Positions 35,694-44,645 of a DNA stretch of 64,000 bases are shown here, piece by piece. The position numbers were made by a program, and so were the translations under genes. Below the pieces are notes generated by a model. The model saw only the letters and a program-made list of their open reading frames with translations, made no database searches and was not told the origin of the DNA. Each line of letters begins with the position of its first letter. Within the stretch, counting starts at the first letter, position 1. The stretch spans positions 5,394,001-5,458,000 of the forward strand of contig OY970164.1 in assembly GCA_963706555.1 (NCBI GenBank). Reading direction: 5' to 3'. The stretch is from Bog-473 sp963706555. GTDB lineage: Bacteria; Actinomycetota; Acidimicrobiia; Acidimicrobiales; RAAP-2.

Positions 35694-36895
35694 TCACTGA
35701 CCAGCAGCTTCCTTGGCGCACCAGTTCACGATGTCCGCCGCCAATTTTGCCCGCGCTGCAGCCTCACCCTCTGGCCCAGTTGACTGAAAATGGTCTGCCC
35801 GTTGGCGTGTGCGTCCTTCACGAAATTCATCGAACATTTCGGCGATCTCAGTTTGGCAGTGTACTGGTCGATTCTGAACGAGCTGGCTTCATCACTTACC
35901 CTCACGAGCAACCTCGACACCTCGTTTGGCGGCGTGGTGAGGGTGGCGAGTTCCGCGTAGTCGGGCTCTCCCGATGTCGTGCCATTTGCGCTGAGTGTTC
36001 CGTCCGTTGCCGAACTGGTGGCGCCGCTGGTTTGACCTCCCGATGTGCCAGCACCGGAGAAGGCTGCGTCGACCGTGGTCGGGGGCATTGCGGCGGAAGC
36101 TTGCCGGTCAGTGAGCGTATAGACGGCGAGCTGACCCGTGCCCGCCTCGCCGGCACTTCTTCCCGTGAAGGTGTACACGCACTCGAGCGACGGCTGAGTG
36201 TCAGAGAGCGCGGGTTGGCTGGTCACGTGGATGTCACCGTTGCTGAGGGAGGACGCCCGAACGCTGCAAGGGTTCACGGAACCGGGCGAAGTACGTGATG
36301 GCTCCCCAGGCGGGCAGGGGATGTCCATTGAGCCGATGACCGATGACAGTGGCCAATGTCCGGGCGTCCTTCTGCACGGTGGCATTTGCGGCGTCAATGG
36401 TCGACTGATCAAGCGTTCCATTCTCTTTGGCCTGTGCGAGCGCGGTGTTGGTCGCCGCCGAGAGCTGTCCCATGATGCTGAGGATCTGGCTACCCCGCCG
36501 GACGTATGTGCTGAGATTCACCGACGTCGCTTGATCGCCGGCACCTTTGAGCAGATCGGCCGTGCCGCCCCCCGAACTGGCCAATTGCTTGTAATCGGCC
36601 TTTGCGACTTGGGCGTTCGGGTAGGTGGTCAGATCCAACGTGTAGCTGCCGGCTGACGTCGGCGTATTCGCCTGCGTTGCAAACGTACCGTCTGAGAATC
36701 GGCACCCCCATCATCCTGCACACCGCTCAGGGAAAGACCGGCACTTCTCAGGAGCGTGGGTGTGAGCAGCTTGGCGATGACCAAGCTCGCGGGAGCGTTT
36801 CCGCTACTTGACATAGTGATCCGATGTTTCGGCGCAGCCTGCATTGGGGTGGCGAAAGCCAACGTGGACATCAGGGTTGCGCACGCCAGGCTCAC
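35694..36895 (-). pseudogene. secreted protein gene broken by several frameshifts
   Basis: One gene spread over changing frames: a signal-like start (SLACATLMSTLAFATPMQAA), then NAPASLVIAKLLTPTLLRSA; next frame DGTFATQANTPTSAGSYTLD, YPNAQVAKADYKQLASSGGG and TLATVIGHRLNGHPLPAWGA; next frame VNPCSVRASSLSNGDIHVTS, YTFTGRSAGEAGTGQLAVYT and NEVSRLLVRVSDEASSFRID; final frame STGPEGEAAARAKLAADIVN and WCAKEAAGQ before the stop. Breaks lie near the GGGGG at ~36706, ~36270 and the TTTT at ~35790. It would be a ~390-residue exported protein of unknown family. The upstream start may be slightly further right. Confidence 0.6.
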
Positions 36896-37061
36896 CCGTG
36901 GTCGCGGGGGAGCGTTTCACGTCGCCATTCTCACCCCGTCTCGACCGTCATGCAACAGGGGTAGAGGCGTTGGCCAGCAGCGTTGGCTGCTTCCCCTTAG
37001 TCCGGGAGAAGGAGCAGGCCTAGACTCGCTAAGCAAGCACCCTGTCTACTATTTTCCCTGG

Positions 37062-37138
37062 TGGTGGGCGCTGAGGGACTCGAACCCCCGGCCTGCTGGT
37101 TGTAAACCAGCTGCTCTAACCAACTGAGCTAAGCGCCC
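37062..37138 (-). tRNA. tRNA-Val (anticodon TAC)
   Basis: A complete cloverleaf on the minus strand: acceptor GGGCGCT/AGCGCCC, D-stem GCTC/GAGC, anticodon stem GCTGG/CCAGC with loop TTTACAA (anticodon TAC, codon GTA) and T-arm GGGGG-TTCGAGT-CCCTC. The CCA is encoded (37062-37064). Its 3' half is duplicated at 21108-21154, marking it as a likely integration site. Confidence 0.95.
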
Positions 37139-37191
37139 AAGCCTGCGAATCCGTCGGCCTCAACAGCGTAGGTGAATCCGACGGCGGCCTT

Positions 37192-38049
37192 TCAAAGGGG
37201 CAGCGCCTCGGCGAAGCGCTTGCTCCAGGGCCGGGCCAGAGTCCGTAGTTCGGCGCAATCCTCCTCTCCGAGCCAGTGGTAGGGAGTGGAGGCCAACACA
37301 TCTGTCTGTTCCTCTATCTCCTGGCGCGTCCCCGCCCCCCATTCGGTCAGTGACAGACCGTCGCCCTCGCACAGCCAGCCGCGCTCCTGGAGGGCGGCAA
37401 CGGCGGCGTTCCACGCGTCATCGGGCCATCCCCGCGTCGCCTTCAGGACACTAACCGGCACCTCGCCTGCCGCAGCGTGCGTGATGAGTGCCTCGATTCC
37501 CGACAACCCATGAGTGACCAACAGGGCAATGTGGCCGTCTCCCCGGAACTCTCGCAGGATGGACTGGGCATGCCAGAGCGCCAGATGCGGTTCGTCGGGC
37601 CACGGCAGGTCGGCATGGCCGGCACAGAGGGGCCGTCCTTCAGTGTGCATCCCGGCGATCTCGGCCATGCCGCGCGCCAACGCTGCGGCTCGGTGCATCT
37701 CCTGCGACCCCACGGCATCTCCCAGCACGCGCCGAAACGCTGCGTCAACCGCTTCGAGGCGAGCGGCCAGCACTGCATCGGGCGAAACGATCTCCCAGGC
37801 TCGGGGAAGACTCGAGGACACGAGCTCGGGGTTGAAGTTGAAGAAGGTCGCCACGACCACCTCGGCCGTCACGGCACCCATTGGCGCGGCCCGCGATGCG
37901 AAGTAACCGGTGCGTCCCGTGATGCCGAGGCGCGCGTAGGCCTCAGCTGCCTCGGGTGCGAAGTAGATCATCCCGTGGAGAGGCTCCAAGGTACGCCAGG
38001 TCTTGCGGGCCAGCAGTGGCCCGGTCGTTGGCGCAATGTCCTCGCTCAC
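37192..38049 (-). CDS. SCO6745-family protein
   Basis: About 285-residue protein of the SCO6745 (SalK-like) family, with the family pattern TWRTLEPLHGMIYFAPEA, FASRAAPMGAVTAEVVVATF and FNFNPELVSSSLPRAW. The C-terminal half resembles a winged-helix fold. Biochemical role unknown. I place the start at the GTG at 38049, which overlaps the stop of the upstream IMPase gene (GTGA), indicating translational coupling with it. Confidence 0.88.
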   Translation of the reverse strand: MSEDIAPTTGPLLARKTWRTLEPLHGMIYFAPEAAEAYARLGITGRTGYFASRAAPMGAVTAEVVVATFFNFNPELVSSSLPRAWEIVSPDAVLAARLEAVDAAFRRVLGDAVGSQEMHRAAALARGMAEIAGMHTEGRPLCAGHADLPWPDEPHLALWHAQSILREFRGDGHIALLVTHGLSGIEALITHAAAGEVPVSVLKATRGWPDDAWNAAVAALQERGWLCEGDGLSLTEWGAGTRQEIEEQTDVLASTPYHWLGEEDCAELRTLARPWSKRFAEALPL

Positions 38050-38786
38050 ATGTCCGTCTTCGCCAGCAACTGGTCGCACAAGATTCGTGTCGACGCCACG
38101 ATCGGCCTGCGGGTCGTGTCGTCACGCACCACCACATCGACGCCGTCGCGTTCTTTGGTCACCGCACCCGCTTCGGTGCAGATGAGCATTCCGGCGAGGT
38201 AGTCCCATCCGAACAGCGTGCTCGTTCCCACGACCGAATACGCATCGAGCGTGCCCTCGGCCACCGCGCAGAACTCCAACGCTGCCGCGCCGAACGCGCG
38301 GAACTGGGCCCATCCCGGGTGCACCCCGGGATAACCGGAGATCCCGACGATGGCCGATGACAGGTCCGCGCAGGCCGACGGTGCCACGACATCGCCGTCC
38401 CGTCGTGCGCCGCCGCCGCGCACTGCCTCGAATTGGACGCCCGTAGCCTGGTTGACGACGATTCCCACGAGGGGTCCCTCCGCGTCGAGCACGCAGATGC
38501 TGGTCGCATAGAACGGGATGCCCCGGTGGGCGTTGGTCGAGCCGTCCACCGGGTCGATCACCGCCAGGAGCGGCGCCGATGCCTCCCCGGTCAGGCCGGA
38601 TTCCTCGGAGAGCACAGCCAGGCCCGCGCCGTGCAGTATGGGCAGTGCCGCGCCGTCTGCAGCCAGATCCAGACGGTACTGGCCCGGCTTCGTTCCAGCC
38701 GGCCCCCAGTCGTCGAGTCCATCCAGCGCGCTCCGCACCGCACGGGTCGCATCGTCGAGAACCTGGAGCAACCGAACGTCATCCAC
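38046..38786 (-). CDS. inositol monophosphatase-family protein
   Basis: 246-residue Mg-dependent phosphatase of the IMPase/CysQ superfamily. The metal-binding motifs are SEESG (~residue 61), DPVDGSTN (~78-85) and the C-terminal FGWDYLAGMLICTEAGA. The substrate may be inositol phosphate, 3'-phosphoadenosine phosphate or a sugar phosphate. The start is the GTG at 38786. It is coupled to the SCO6745-family gene and diverges from the gene at 38843 with only 56 bases between. Confidence 0.9.
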   Translation of the reverse strand: MDDVRLLQVLDDATRAVRSALDGLDDWGPAGTKPGQYRLDLAADGAALPILHGAGLAVLSEESGLTGEASAPLLAVIDPVDGSTNAHRGIPFYATSICVLDAEGPLVGIVVNQATGVQFEAVRGGGARRDGDVVAPSACADLSSAIVGISGYPGVHPGWAQFRAFGAAALEFCAVAEGTLDAYSVVGTSTLFGWDYLAGMLICTEAGAVTKERDGVDVVVRDDTTRRPIVASTRILCDQLLAKTDM

Positions 38787-38842
38787 GGCTCAGGAACCCT
38801 ACTGGCTACCACCCTCACGTTGGCCATTAGGCTCATCGCACT

Positions 38843-39400
38843 GTGGCAGCCATTGACGTCGCCGGATACGTGGCGGACCTGAAAGATCACTCTGTCGATC
38901 ACGGATTTCACGTGCACGACGAACGGCACTTCGTCGAGACATACTCCCTGCGTCAGGTATGGGAAGTCGACCTCCACCCAGAGGAAGGTTGTGGAGGTCC
39001 GCTGGATCTCCACCTGGCCCTCGACGTCGATCCACGGGTCCTCCTCTCGTTCGAGGACGCCGTCGTGCTGCTCACCGAGGACGAAGAGCCGCCTGACGAG
39101 TTCCACTTCCCCCTCACCTTCACCTGGGCGCTACCACCCCTGCCCAGCGGTCCCGACCTGCTGCGATTGGCCATCGACCTGGCCGGGGTGGGCGGAATCG
39201 AGCTCCCGCTCGAGGTGTCGGCCATCGACTCGTTCGCCAATGCCACTGATGGCTCCGAGCGGAGGCTCAGCATCGTGGCTCGCCACCCAGTGTCCCTGGC
39301 CCGTGTCCTCGGGGGTGAGGAGCTCCTCTGCGATGTCTTCGATCGTGCCTTGGCGGTAAGCCGCTTTCTCCTCGACTCGGCCGATAGCTGGCTCGGCTGA
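38843..39400 (+). CDS. conserved hypothetical protein
   Basis: 185-residue acidic soluble protein (YSLRQVWEVDLHPEEGCGGP, DLHLALDVDPRVLLSFEDAV, DEFHFPLTFTWALPPLP). This looks like a lineage-restricted conserved protein with a strand-rich N-terminal half and helical C-terminus. No function is known. It starts at the GTG at 38843, and the next gene begins one base after its stop. Confidence 0.7.
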   Translation: MAAIDVAGYVADLKDHSVDHGFHVHDERHFVETYSLRQVWEVDLHPEEGCGGPLDLHLALDVDPRVLLSFEDAVVLLTEDEEPPDEFHFPLTFTWALPPLPSGPDLLRLAIDLAGVGGIELPLEVSAIDSFANATDGSERRLSIVARHPVSLARVLGGEELLCDVFDRALAVSRFLLDSADSWLG

Positions 39401-39401
39401 A

Positions 39402-39818
39402 ATGCGGCGACCGCTTCTGTCTGGTCGCCGTTCGACAATCGGGCTCGGCGCCATGGCGGTGAGCGCCATGCTTCTCCTCAGCGCATGCGGGGACGGTGGG
39501 CAGGACCTCGCCCGCCAGGCCTGCGTCCATGTGAACCGGTCCGTGCGCTACTTCGAGGCCTCCACCAAACCCAACGTCTCGCCGAAGGCGTCCAACAGGC
39601 TCCGGACACGGGCGAGCGCGGAGCTCCGAGCTGCACTTCCCCTCGCGGCGCAGGCCACGTCGGCCGACGGATCCATGAACTCCCTGATGACGACGATCTC
39701 CGAAATCGCAACGGTGGACGAAGCGCATCTGCTCCCGGCGCTGAAAGGACAATGTGCCGTGGTGGATACGAACGTGAACGTCAATCCCACCCCGGGTGGC
39801 ACCCTGCCGGGGTCATAA
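39402..39818 (+). CDS. small lipoprotein
   Basis: 138 residues with a signal peptide and lipobox LLLSAC (Cys ~29). The mature part is helical with two further Cys (RQACVHVNRSV, KGQCAVVDTN) that may form a disulfide. Predicted to be anchored on the outer face of the membrane. It follows the preceding gene with no spacer, so the two are cotranscribed. Function unknown. Confidence 0.75.
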   Translation: MRRPLLSGRRSTIGLGAMAVSAMLLLSACGDGGQDLARQACVHVNRSVRYFEASTKPNVSPKASNRLRTRASAELRAALPLAAQATSADGSMNSLMTTISEIATVDEAHLLPALKGQCAVVDTNVNVNPTPGGTLPGS

Positions 39819-39867
39819 CAGCGAACGGTGCACGGGCGGGCGGCAAAAGGGCGCCGTCGGCCGCTCT

Positions 39868-40278
39868 CTACTGCGAGGGCTGATCGATCTCGTCGTCGTC
39901 ATCGGGAAGGGCTTCGGGCCCGACCGCGACGCCGGCCGACTGCAGGCGCTCGGCGAGCCATTCCGCCCCGCCCCTGCTCGCCATGGCCTCCGGCCAGCCC
40001 GCGAGAACTTCCTCGAGCTGATCATGCGTGGCGATCTGTCCGACGATGACGACGATCATTTTCGCTTCTTCGCTGTCGCGGATCGAGGAGTGGGTGCCGC
40101 CAAAGGGATCTTCGACGATGTGGGGCGACGGCTCGCGCATCACATAGAGCTCGCCGGTGTCCTCGACCCAGTTGAGCTCGTAGCGGGTGCCATGCGAGTC
40201 ACGCCACTCGCCGCCCAGTTCGATCTCCGCCGAGGGCCGGCGTCGGGGGTCGCCGTCGTAGAACGCTTCGATATCCAT
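39868..40278 (-). CDS. conserved hypothetical protein
   Basis: 136 residues from the ATG at 40278 (MDIEAFYDGDPRRRPSAEIE), followed by ELGGEWRDSHGTRYELNWVE, DTGELYVMREPSPHI and a very acidic C-terminus (PDDDDEIDQ). It resembles an actinobacterial protein of unknown function with a W.D..G..Y...W....GELY pattern. The longer upstream frame is poor in quality. Confidence 0.65.
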   Translation of the reverse strand: MDIEAFYDGDPRRRPSAEIELGGEWRDSHGTRYELNWVEDTGELYVMREPSPHIVEDPFGGTHSSIRDSEEAKMIVVIVGQIATHDQLEEVLAGWPEAMASRGGAEWLAERLQSAGVAVGPEALPDDDDEIDQPSQ

Positions 40279-40373
40279 CAGGGGGAGGTTATCCCGACCA
40301 GGGGGGAGGCCCGACTTGCGCCAGAACCTGTGGAATGTCGCGCCGTGTGGGAGGGATGGGGGGAGGTGACCCG

Positions 40374-41177
40374 ATGAGGGTTCTCCCCATGCCCACTCAG
40401 ACACGACAGCGGATCCTGCCTATCGAACAACTGAACTGCGAATGGCGCACGCTCGGCCGCTCCGTAGCCGCCGTCCGAGCCCTGCAGTATCTGGCCGATC
40501 GAGATCCGACCGTTTCGATCCTGGTCCGCGGCACCGCCGGGGGCCCGTCCCCTGTGCAAGCACCGCAGTGCGTGACCCCATGCGACCTGATCGACTACAT
40601 GCGCCAAGCCACGGGCAACCGAGCCCGCGAGGAAGCGGCGGCGCTGATCAGGACGATGTTGCGCGAGGCCCCTGGTGATGCACTCATCGCCCGCTTCGTC
40701 ATCCAGGCCCTGCTTCCCGGCTTGCTCACGGTTGCCAAACGGCTGCGTTGGGGCCAGGGAGGCGATTGGGACGACGGCAGCGAGTTCTTCAGTGAGATGC
40801 TCTCGATCACCTGGATGGTCCTTTTCGACTGGTCGGGGCAGGACCGTCCGTACGCCGTCCTCGACCTCCTTTCGGCGATCCGGTGTCGCATGCGGCGACA
40901 GCTCTTCCACGCCAAAGACCAAAAGCAACTGCAGGTGCAGATGACGCCGGGGGTGTCAGAGCCCAGAGCCACACATTCTTCCGAAACCGACCTCGAGGTC
41001 TTGGCGAGAACGCTGATCGACCTCCGCCAGGAGGGAATGAGGGCCGAAGATGTCGAAGTGCTCTATGCGCATCACGTGCTCGGATTCTCCATCGCGGAAC
41101 TCGCGAAGGTCACAGGTCGAGACCGCCGGTCGCTCTACGCCGGACGCGATCGAGGCTTGCGGCGGCTGTGCGCCTGA
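40374..41177 (+). CDS. sigma-region-4-like HTH protein
   Basis: 267 residues from the ATG at 40374, six bases behind GGGAGGTG. The N-terminal part (QLNCEWRTLGRSVAAVRALQ) and the helical middle (TWMVLFDWSGQDRPYAVLDL) are unassigned. The C-terminal HTH (YAHHVLGFSIAELAKVTGRD then RRSLYAGRDRGLRRL) resembles sigma-70 region 4. It may be a transcription factor for the following membrane/LysM genes (inference from order). It is not a complete sigma factor. Confidence 0.7.
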   Translation: MRVLPMPTQTRQRILPIEQLNCEWRTLGRSVAAVRALQYLADRDPTVSILVRGTAGGPSPVQAPQCVTPCDLIDYMRQATGNRAREEAAALIRTMLREAPGDALIARFVIQALLPGLLTVAKRLRWGQGGDWDDGSEFFSEMLSITWMVLFDWSGQDRPYAVLDLLSAIRCRMRRQLFHAKDQKQLQVQMTPGVSEPRATHSSETDLEVLARTLIDLRQEGMRAEDVEVLYAHHVLGFSIAELAKVTGRDRRSLYAGRDRGLRRLCA

Positions 41178-41220
41178 TGGCCCGATCACTTGTCGTCCGA
41201 ATGGCACCTAAGGTCAGCCT

Positions 41221-41925
41221 GTGGCGGGAAAACTTCCAAAAACTGGATCCGGCCGCGCCCGCCCACAGCGGATTCGCCCGCACTGGTGGGCCGTGCTCGC
41301 CGTCTCGCTCTCCCTTCTCGCCCTGGTGGCTGCGGCCACATCAGACCACCCCGCCTGGCACGGGAACCGGGGTCGCGACGTGACGGCATCAAAGGGCCCA
41401 AAAGCGAAGCTGGTCCCTCCCACGGTCCCGTCCACTTCAACCAGCACCGAGACCACATCGCCGACCCAATCCGTACGCGCGCTGACCCAAAGCGGCGCTG
41501 CCGCGACCGTCACGCGAGGCGCCACGGGCGAGGGGGTGCGCCCCGTCACCACACCATCGACGACGCTGAGCACTGTTCCGACGACGAGTACGACGGCGCC
41601 GACGACACCCGCAACCACCGGTCCGGCGCCCACCGCGCCTGCTCCGCAGACCCGGTCGGGGTATCTCCAACAGCCGAACATCGCGTCGGCCACCTACCCC
41701 TTCACCGGCGCGGGCGCGATGCGAGTCTCGGTGAGCTGGTCCCCCGTCGACTCACTTTCGCTCTCGGTATCGTGCTCCGGTGGCACACAATCGGCTGAGG
41801 GAACTTCGAGCGTTGCCGTCGTGATCCTCGATGCCGACGGCCCCTGCGATCTCACCCTGAAAGAACTACTAGTCCAATTCGACGCGGTCTCCTATACGTT
41901 GACGATCGCGCCGGCAAGTGGGTAG
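41221..41925 (+). CDS. membrane-anchored Thr/Pro-rich exported protein
   Basis: 234 residues: a basic N-terminus, one TM/signal helix (WWAVLAVSLSLLALVAAA), a long Thr/Ser/Pro-rich linker (~60-140) and a small strand-rich C-terminal domain with two Cys (SLSVSCSGGTQS, ADGPCDLTLKELL). Predicted to sit outside the membrane. The GTG start has AAGG seven bases upstream. The end overlaps the probable start of the LysM-BTAD gene. Confidence 0.7.
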   Translation: MAGKLPKTGSGRARPQRIRPHWWAVLAVSLSLLALVAAATSDHPAWHGNRGRDVTASKGPKAKLVPPTVPSTSTSTETTSPTQSVRALTQSGAAATVTRGATGEGVRPVTTPSTTLSTVPTTSTTAPTTPATTGPAPTAPAPQTRSGYLQQPNIASATYPFTGAGAMRVSVSWSPVDSLSLSVSCSGGTQSAEGTSSVAVVILDADGPCDLTLKELLVQFDAVSYTLTIAPASG

Positions 41926-44567
41926 CGAACGACGGCGGAATTTGGGGAAAGGCGTCATTGACGCGTTGGGCTCCCTTCTGACGACGCGTTCTCATTTTCG
42001 TGGCGATCCCGGCCGTCTTGGTCGTCGTCGTCGGCTATCCCCTCGGCCACGGCCTGGGGCACCAATGGGGAGAGGCGACCCGGGTCGCGTTGACCGCCGT
42101 GACCCTCGTGGCGTGGGTGGCCTGGTTCGCGTGCTGCGCGCAACTCACCCGATCCGTCGTGGCGCAGGTGCGCCGGGGTCAGGCCACCGCTTCGGTCGGC
42201 GCAGTTCTCACCGAGAGGGTCGCAGCGCGGATCGCGGCAGGCGTGCTGTCGATGATCGCGGTGGCGGCGCCACTCTTCGTGGCCTCCGAAGCCGGCGCGT
42301 CGAGCGCGGGCGGCACGACGTCGGTTGTCGGCATGCAGCCAGCACGCGTCGTCGCACTGCATGCCGGCGCAGTGCAGTCAGCACAGGTGCCGGTCTCAGC
42401 CACCTACGTCGTACGGGCGGGCGACTCGCTGTGGTCGATCGCCGGGACGCAACTGGGTGACGCCGGCGACTGGCCCGCCATTGCTGCGCTGAACCTGGGG
42501 CGCACCATGCCCGATGGATTGCGCTTCGTGGACCCCGGTCTGATCCGGGCCGGTTGGACCTTGCTCCTGCCGGGAGAAGGCGGCCCGATGGTCTCTGCGG
42601 CTCCCGGACCCACTGCACCGCCAACGGCGCCCGCCGTGGTGCATCCGCCGGCAACCCCAACGTCGACGTCGGTTCGTGGCGTGTCCTCCCCGGCCGGCCA
42701 GGCGACGCATGCGCGTCCACATGGCGACGACATCGTCGCAACGGGTCTGGCCTTCCCCGCGGACGCCGCCATGGTCGCCCCACCGTCGGGGTCGCTCACT
42801 GCGGCCGGCGCAGGCAGCCTGACCTTGCCAGACCTCTCGGCATTGGGAATCGGCGCCATCGTGTGCGCAGCACTGGCGCGTCGGTCCCGGCGCATGCGGA
42901 TGTTGCACCAGATCGACAGTGACGAGCCGGACACCGCATCGCACCACACGGCTGGCGCGATCGACGCCGACATCCGGCTCGCCCGGTTCTCCGGCGTTCC
43001 CAGTCTCCACGCGTTCGAAGCAGCCAATTACGAACTGGGCCGGGCCATGGATGCACTGCAGGGCGTCCATTCGTCGAATGTCACGAAAATCCGTGCCGTC
43101 TGCGTGGGATCGGCCGGAGTCGACTTCTGGCTGGGCGATGCCGGACAACCGGCCCCCGACGGGTTCACACTCTCGGTCGACGGCAAAGCCTGGCATGCGG
43201 CTCACGACTCCTTCACGCCGCATGGCGGCGCCCGACCGTTCCTCCCAATCGTCCTCCCCATCGGTGAGGATCAGGACGGCACCTGGATGCTCCCGCTGAC
43301 GCGCGCCGGCTGTCTCCCTCTGGTGGGTGAAGCGAGCGGGGACCTGTGGCGAGCCGCCCGACTTGCCCAGGAGGCGTGGGCCTGGGCGGAACTGGTGGTG
43401 ATCACCGAGGATCCGCTGGTCGTGGCGCGTGAAGTCGGCCTGCTCGACGACGAGGAGTCTCCCGATGATCTGCAGGTCCTCTTCTTCGGTGATCCTGCGT
43501 CGCTTTCTGACGCGCAGAGGGTGAAGGTGGCGATCGTGACCGGGTCCGTGGCCGCCGCGAGCGATGTGACCGTGCTCGTCGACCGCAACGCCGCATCGAT
43601 CCATCCTCTCGGTCGAACCGTGCAACCGCATCTCATGCGGACCGAGACCTCCGCATCGGTCAGCGAACTCGTGACGTTCCCTCTCCGCGTCGACACAGCG
43701 CAACCACCCGACAGAAAGCATGCGATTGCCACACGCAGAGCGTTGCAGGTGCAAGCTGTGCCTGTCCCGATGCCCGATGCGGGAACAGTCGTGGTGCGGT
43801 TGCTCACGGCAACGCCACGGCTGGAAGGACTGCAGGAGGAGCTCGCACCCAACAGAGCCCGGCGCGCCACGGAGCTCGTGGCGTACCTCGCCCTTCATGT
43901 CGACGACGACGTGACCAGCGACCGATTGCGCACGCGCGTGCTCGGGTCCTCCGATTCTGATGCTGCATCCAAGACGTTGTTCAACATTGCAGCGGCAGCA
44001 CGGCGTGCTCTGGGCTCCGACAGGGAGGGGGCGTCCTTGTTTCCGCCTGGGACCAGGGACGGGATCTATCGGGTGAGCCGCGACGTCATGGTCGACGTGC
44101 ACCTGGCCGCGTCGATCGCTGCCCGTGGAAGTGCGACCGAGGATCCGCAGGAGGCCATGGCACTCCTCCGCTCCGCACTCAGCCTGGTGGAGGGCGAGCC
44201 GCTGACCAATGTCCTCTCGGGCTATGGCTGGTGGGAAGCCGAAGGACATGGGGCCCGTTTGGCTGCCGTCCTCGTCCACGCCGCGAGCGACCTCGCCGCG
44301 CTGGCGGCCGACTCCGGACTCTTCGATTTGGCGCAGTGGGGGCTGGGGCAGGCGAGGCTGGTGGATCCCTACAGCGAGGCACTCTCGAGGGTCGGCATGC
44401 AGGTCGCGGCCTCGGCCGGAGATGCAGACCGATTGCGCCGGGAGTGGCGGGAATGCCAGCGGCGGATCGACGAGCTCGACCCAGGCAGCTCGCCCTCGCC
44501 ACGCACGGAACGGCTCTACGGCGAGCTGGCGCAACGCGTCCTGGTGGGCGTCAAGCACCCCACTTAG
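41918..44567 (+). CDS. LysM + BTAD membrane protein (one frameshift near the start)
   Basis: Large actinobacterial membrane regulator. The N-terminus MGSERRRNLGKGVIDALGSL-L is in one frame, and RRVLIFVAIPAVLVVVVGYP starts the long frame; dropping one base near 41980 joins them, and no ribosome site precedes the GTG at 42000. Two N-terminal TM helices and a third (~95) are followed by an extracytoplasmic LysM (TYVVRAGDSLWSIAGTQLGD) and a long linker. After another TM helix (~280) comes a cytoplasmic part ending in a BTAD-type domain (KTLFNIAAAARRALGSD, LLRSALSLVEGEPL). Such proteins probably link peptidoglycan sensing to transcription (inference). Confidence 0.85.
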
Positions 44568-44576
44568 CGACAAGCG

Positions 44577-44603
44577 CTCCCCGGTGTCACTCAAATGCCG
44601 GGA
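44577..44603. terminator. possible bidirectional terminator
   Basis: CTCCCCGG and CCGGGAG separated by 13 bases form a stem with one bulged C, in the short spacer between the convergent LysM-BTAD and ddl genes. No clear U-tract. Confidence 0.35.
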
Positions 44604-44645
44604 GTCGAGTGCGGGCCGCCCGAACCGGTATCACCCGCGGCAGAT

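Larger units (their letters stand above)
21108..37138. mobile_element. putative tRNA-Val-associated genomic island
   Basis: The segment lies on the 3' side of the intact tRNA-Val gene and ends at a direct copy of that gene's 3' half 16 kb away. Gene content inside (decayed small genes, STAS/HATPase regulators, a c-di-GMP enzyme, a repeat surface protein) contrasts with the dense core genes to the right, and many genes use more A/T-ending codons. No integrase, excisionase or conjugation gene was found, so if it is an island it is old and no longer mobile. Confidence 0.45.

Noticed and set aside
21108..37138. Search for integrase, relaxase, phage structural or restriction/defence genes inside the island
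   Set aside because: None was recognised in any frame. The island call therefore rests on the tRNA repeat and the gene content only.
42396..44594. A 732-codon minus-strand open frame
   Set aside because: Antisense shadow of the LysM-BTAD gene; composition rich in His/Arg/Cys and no domain.
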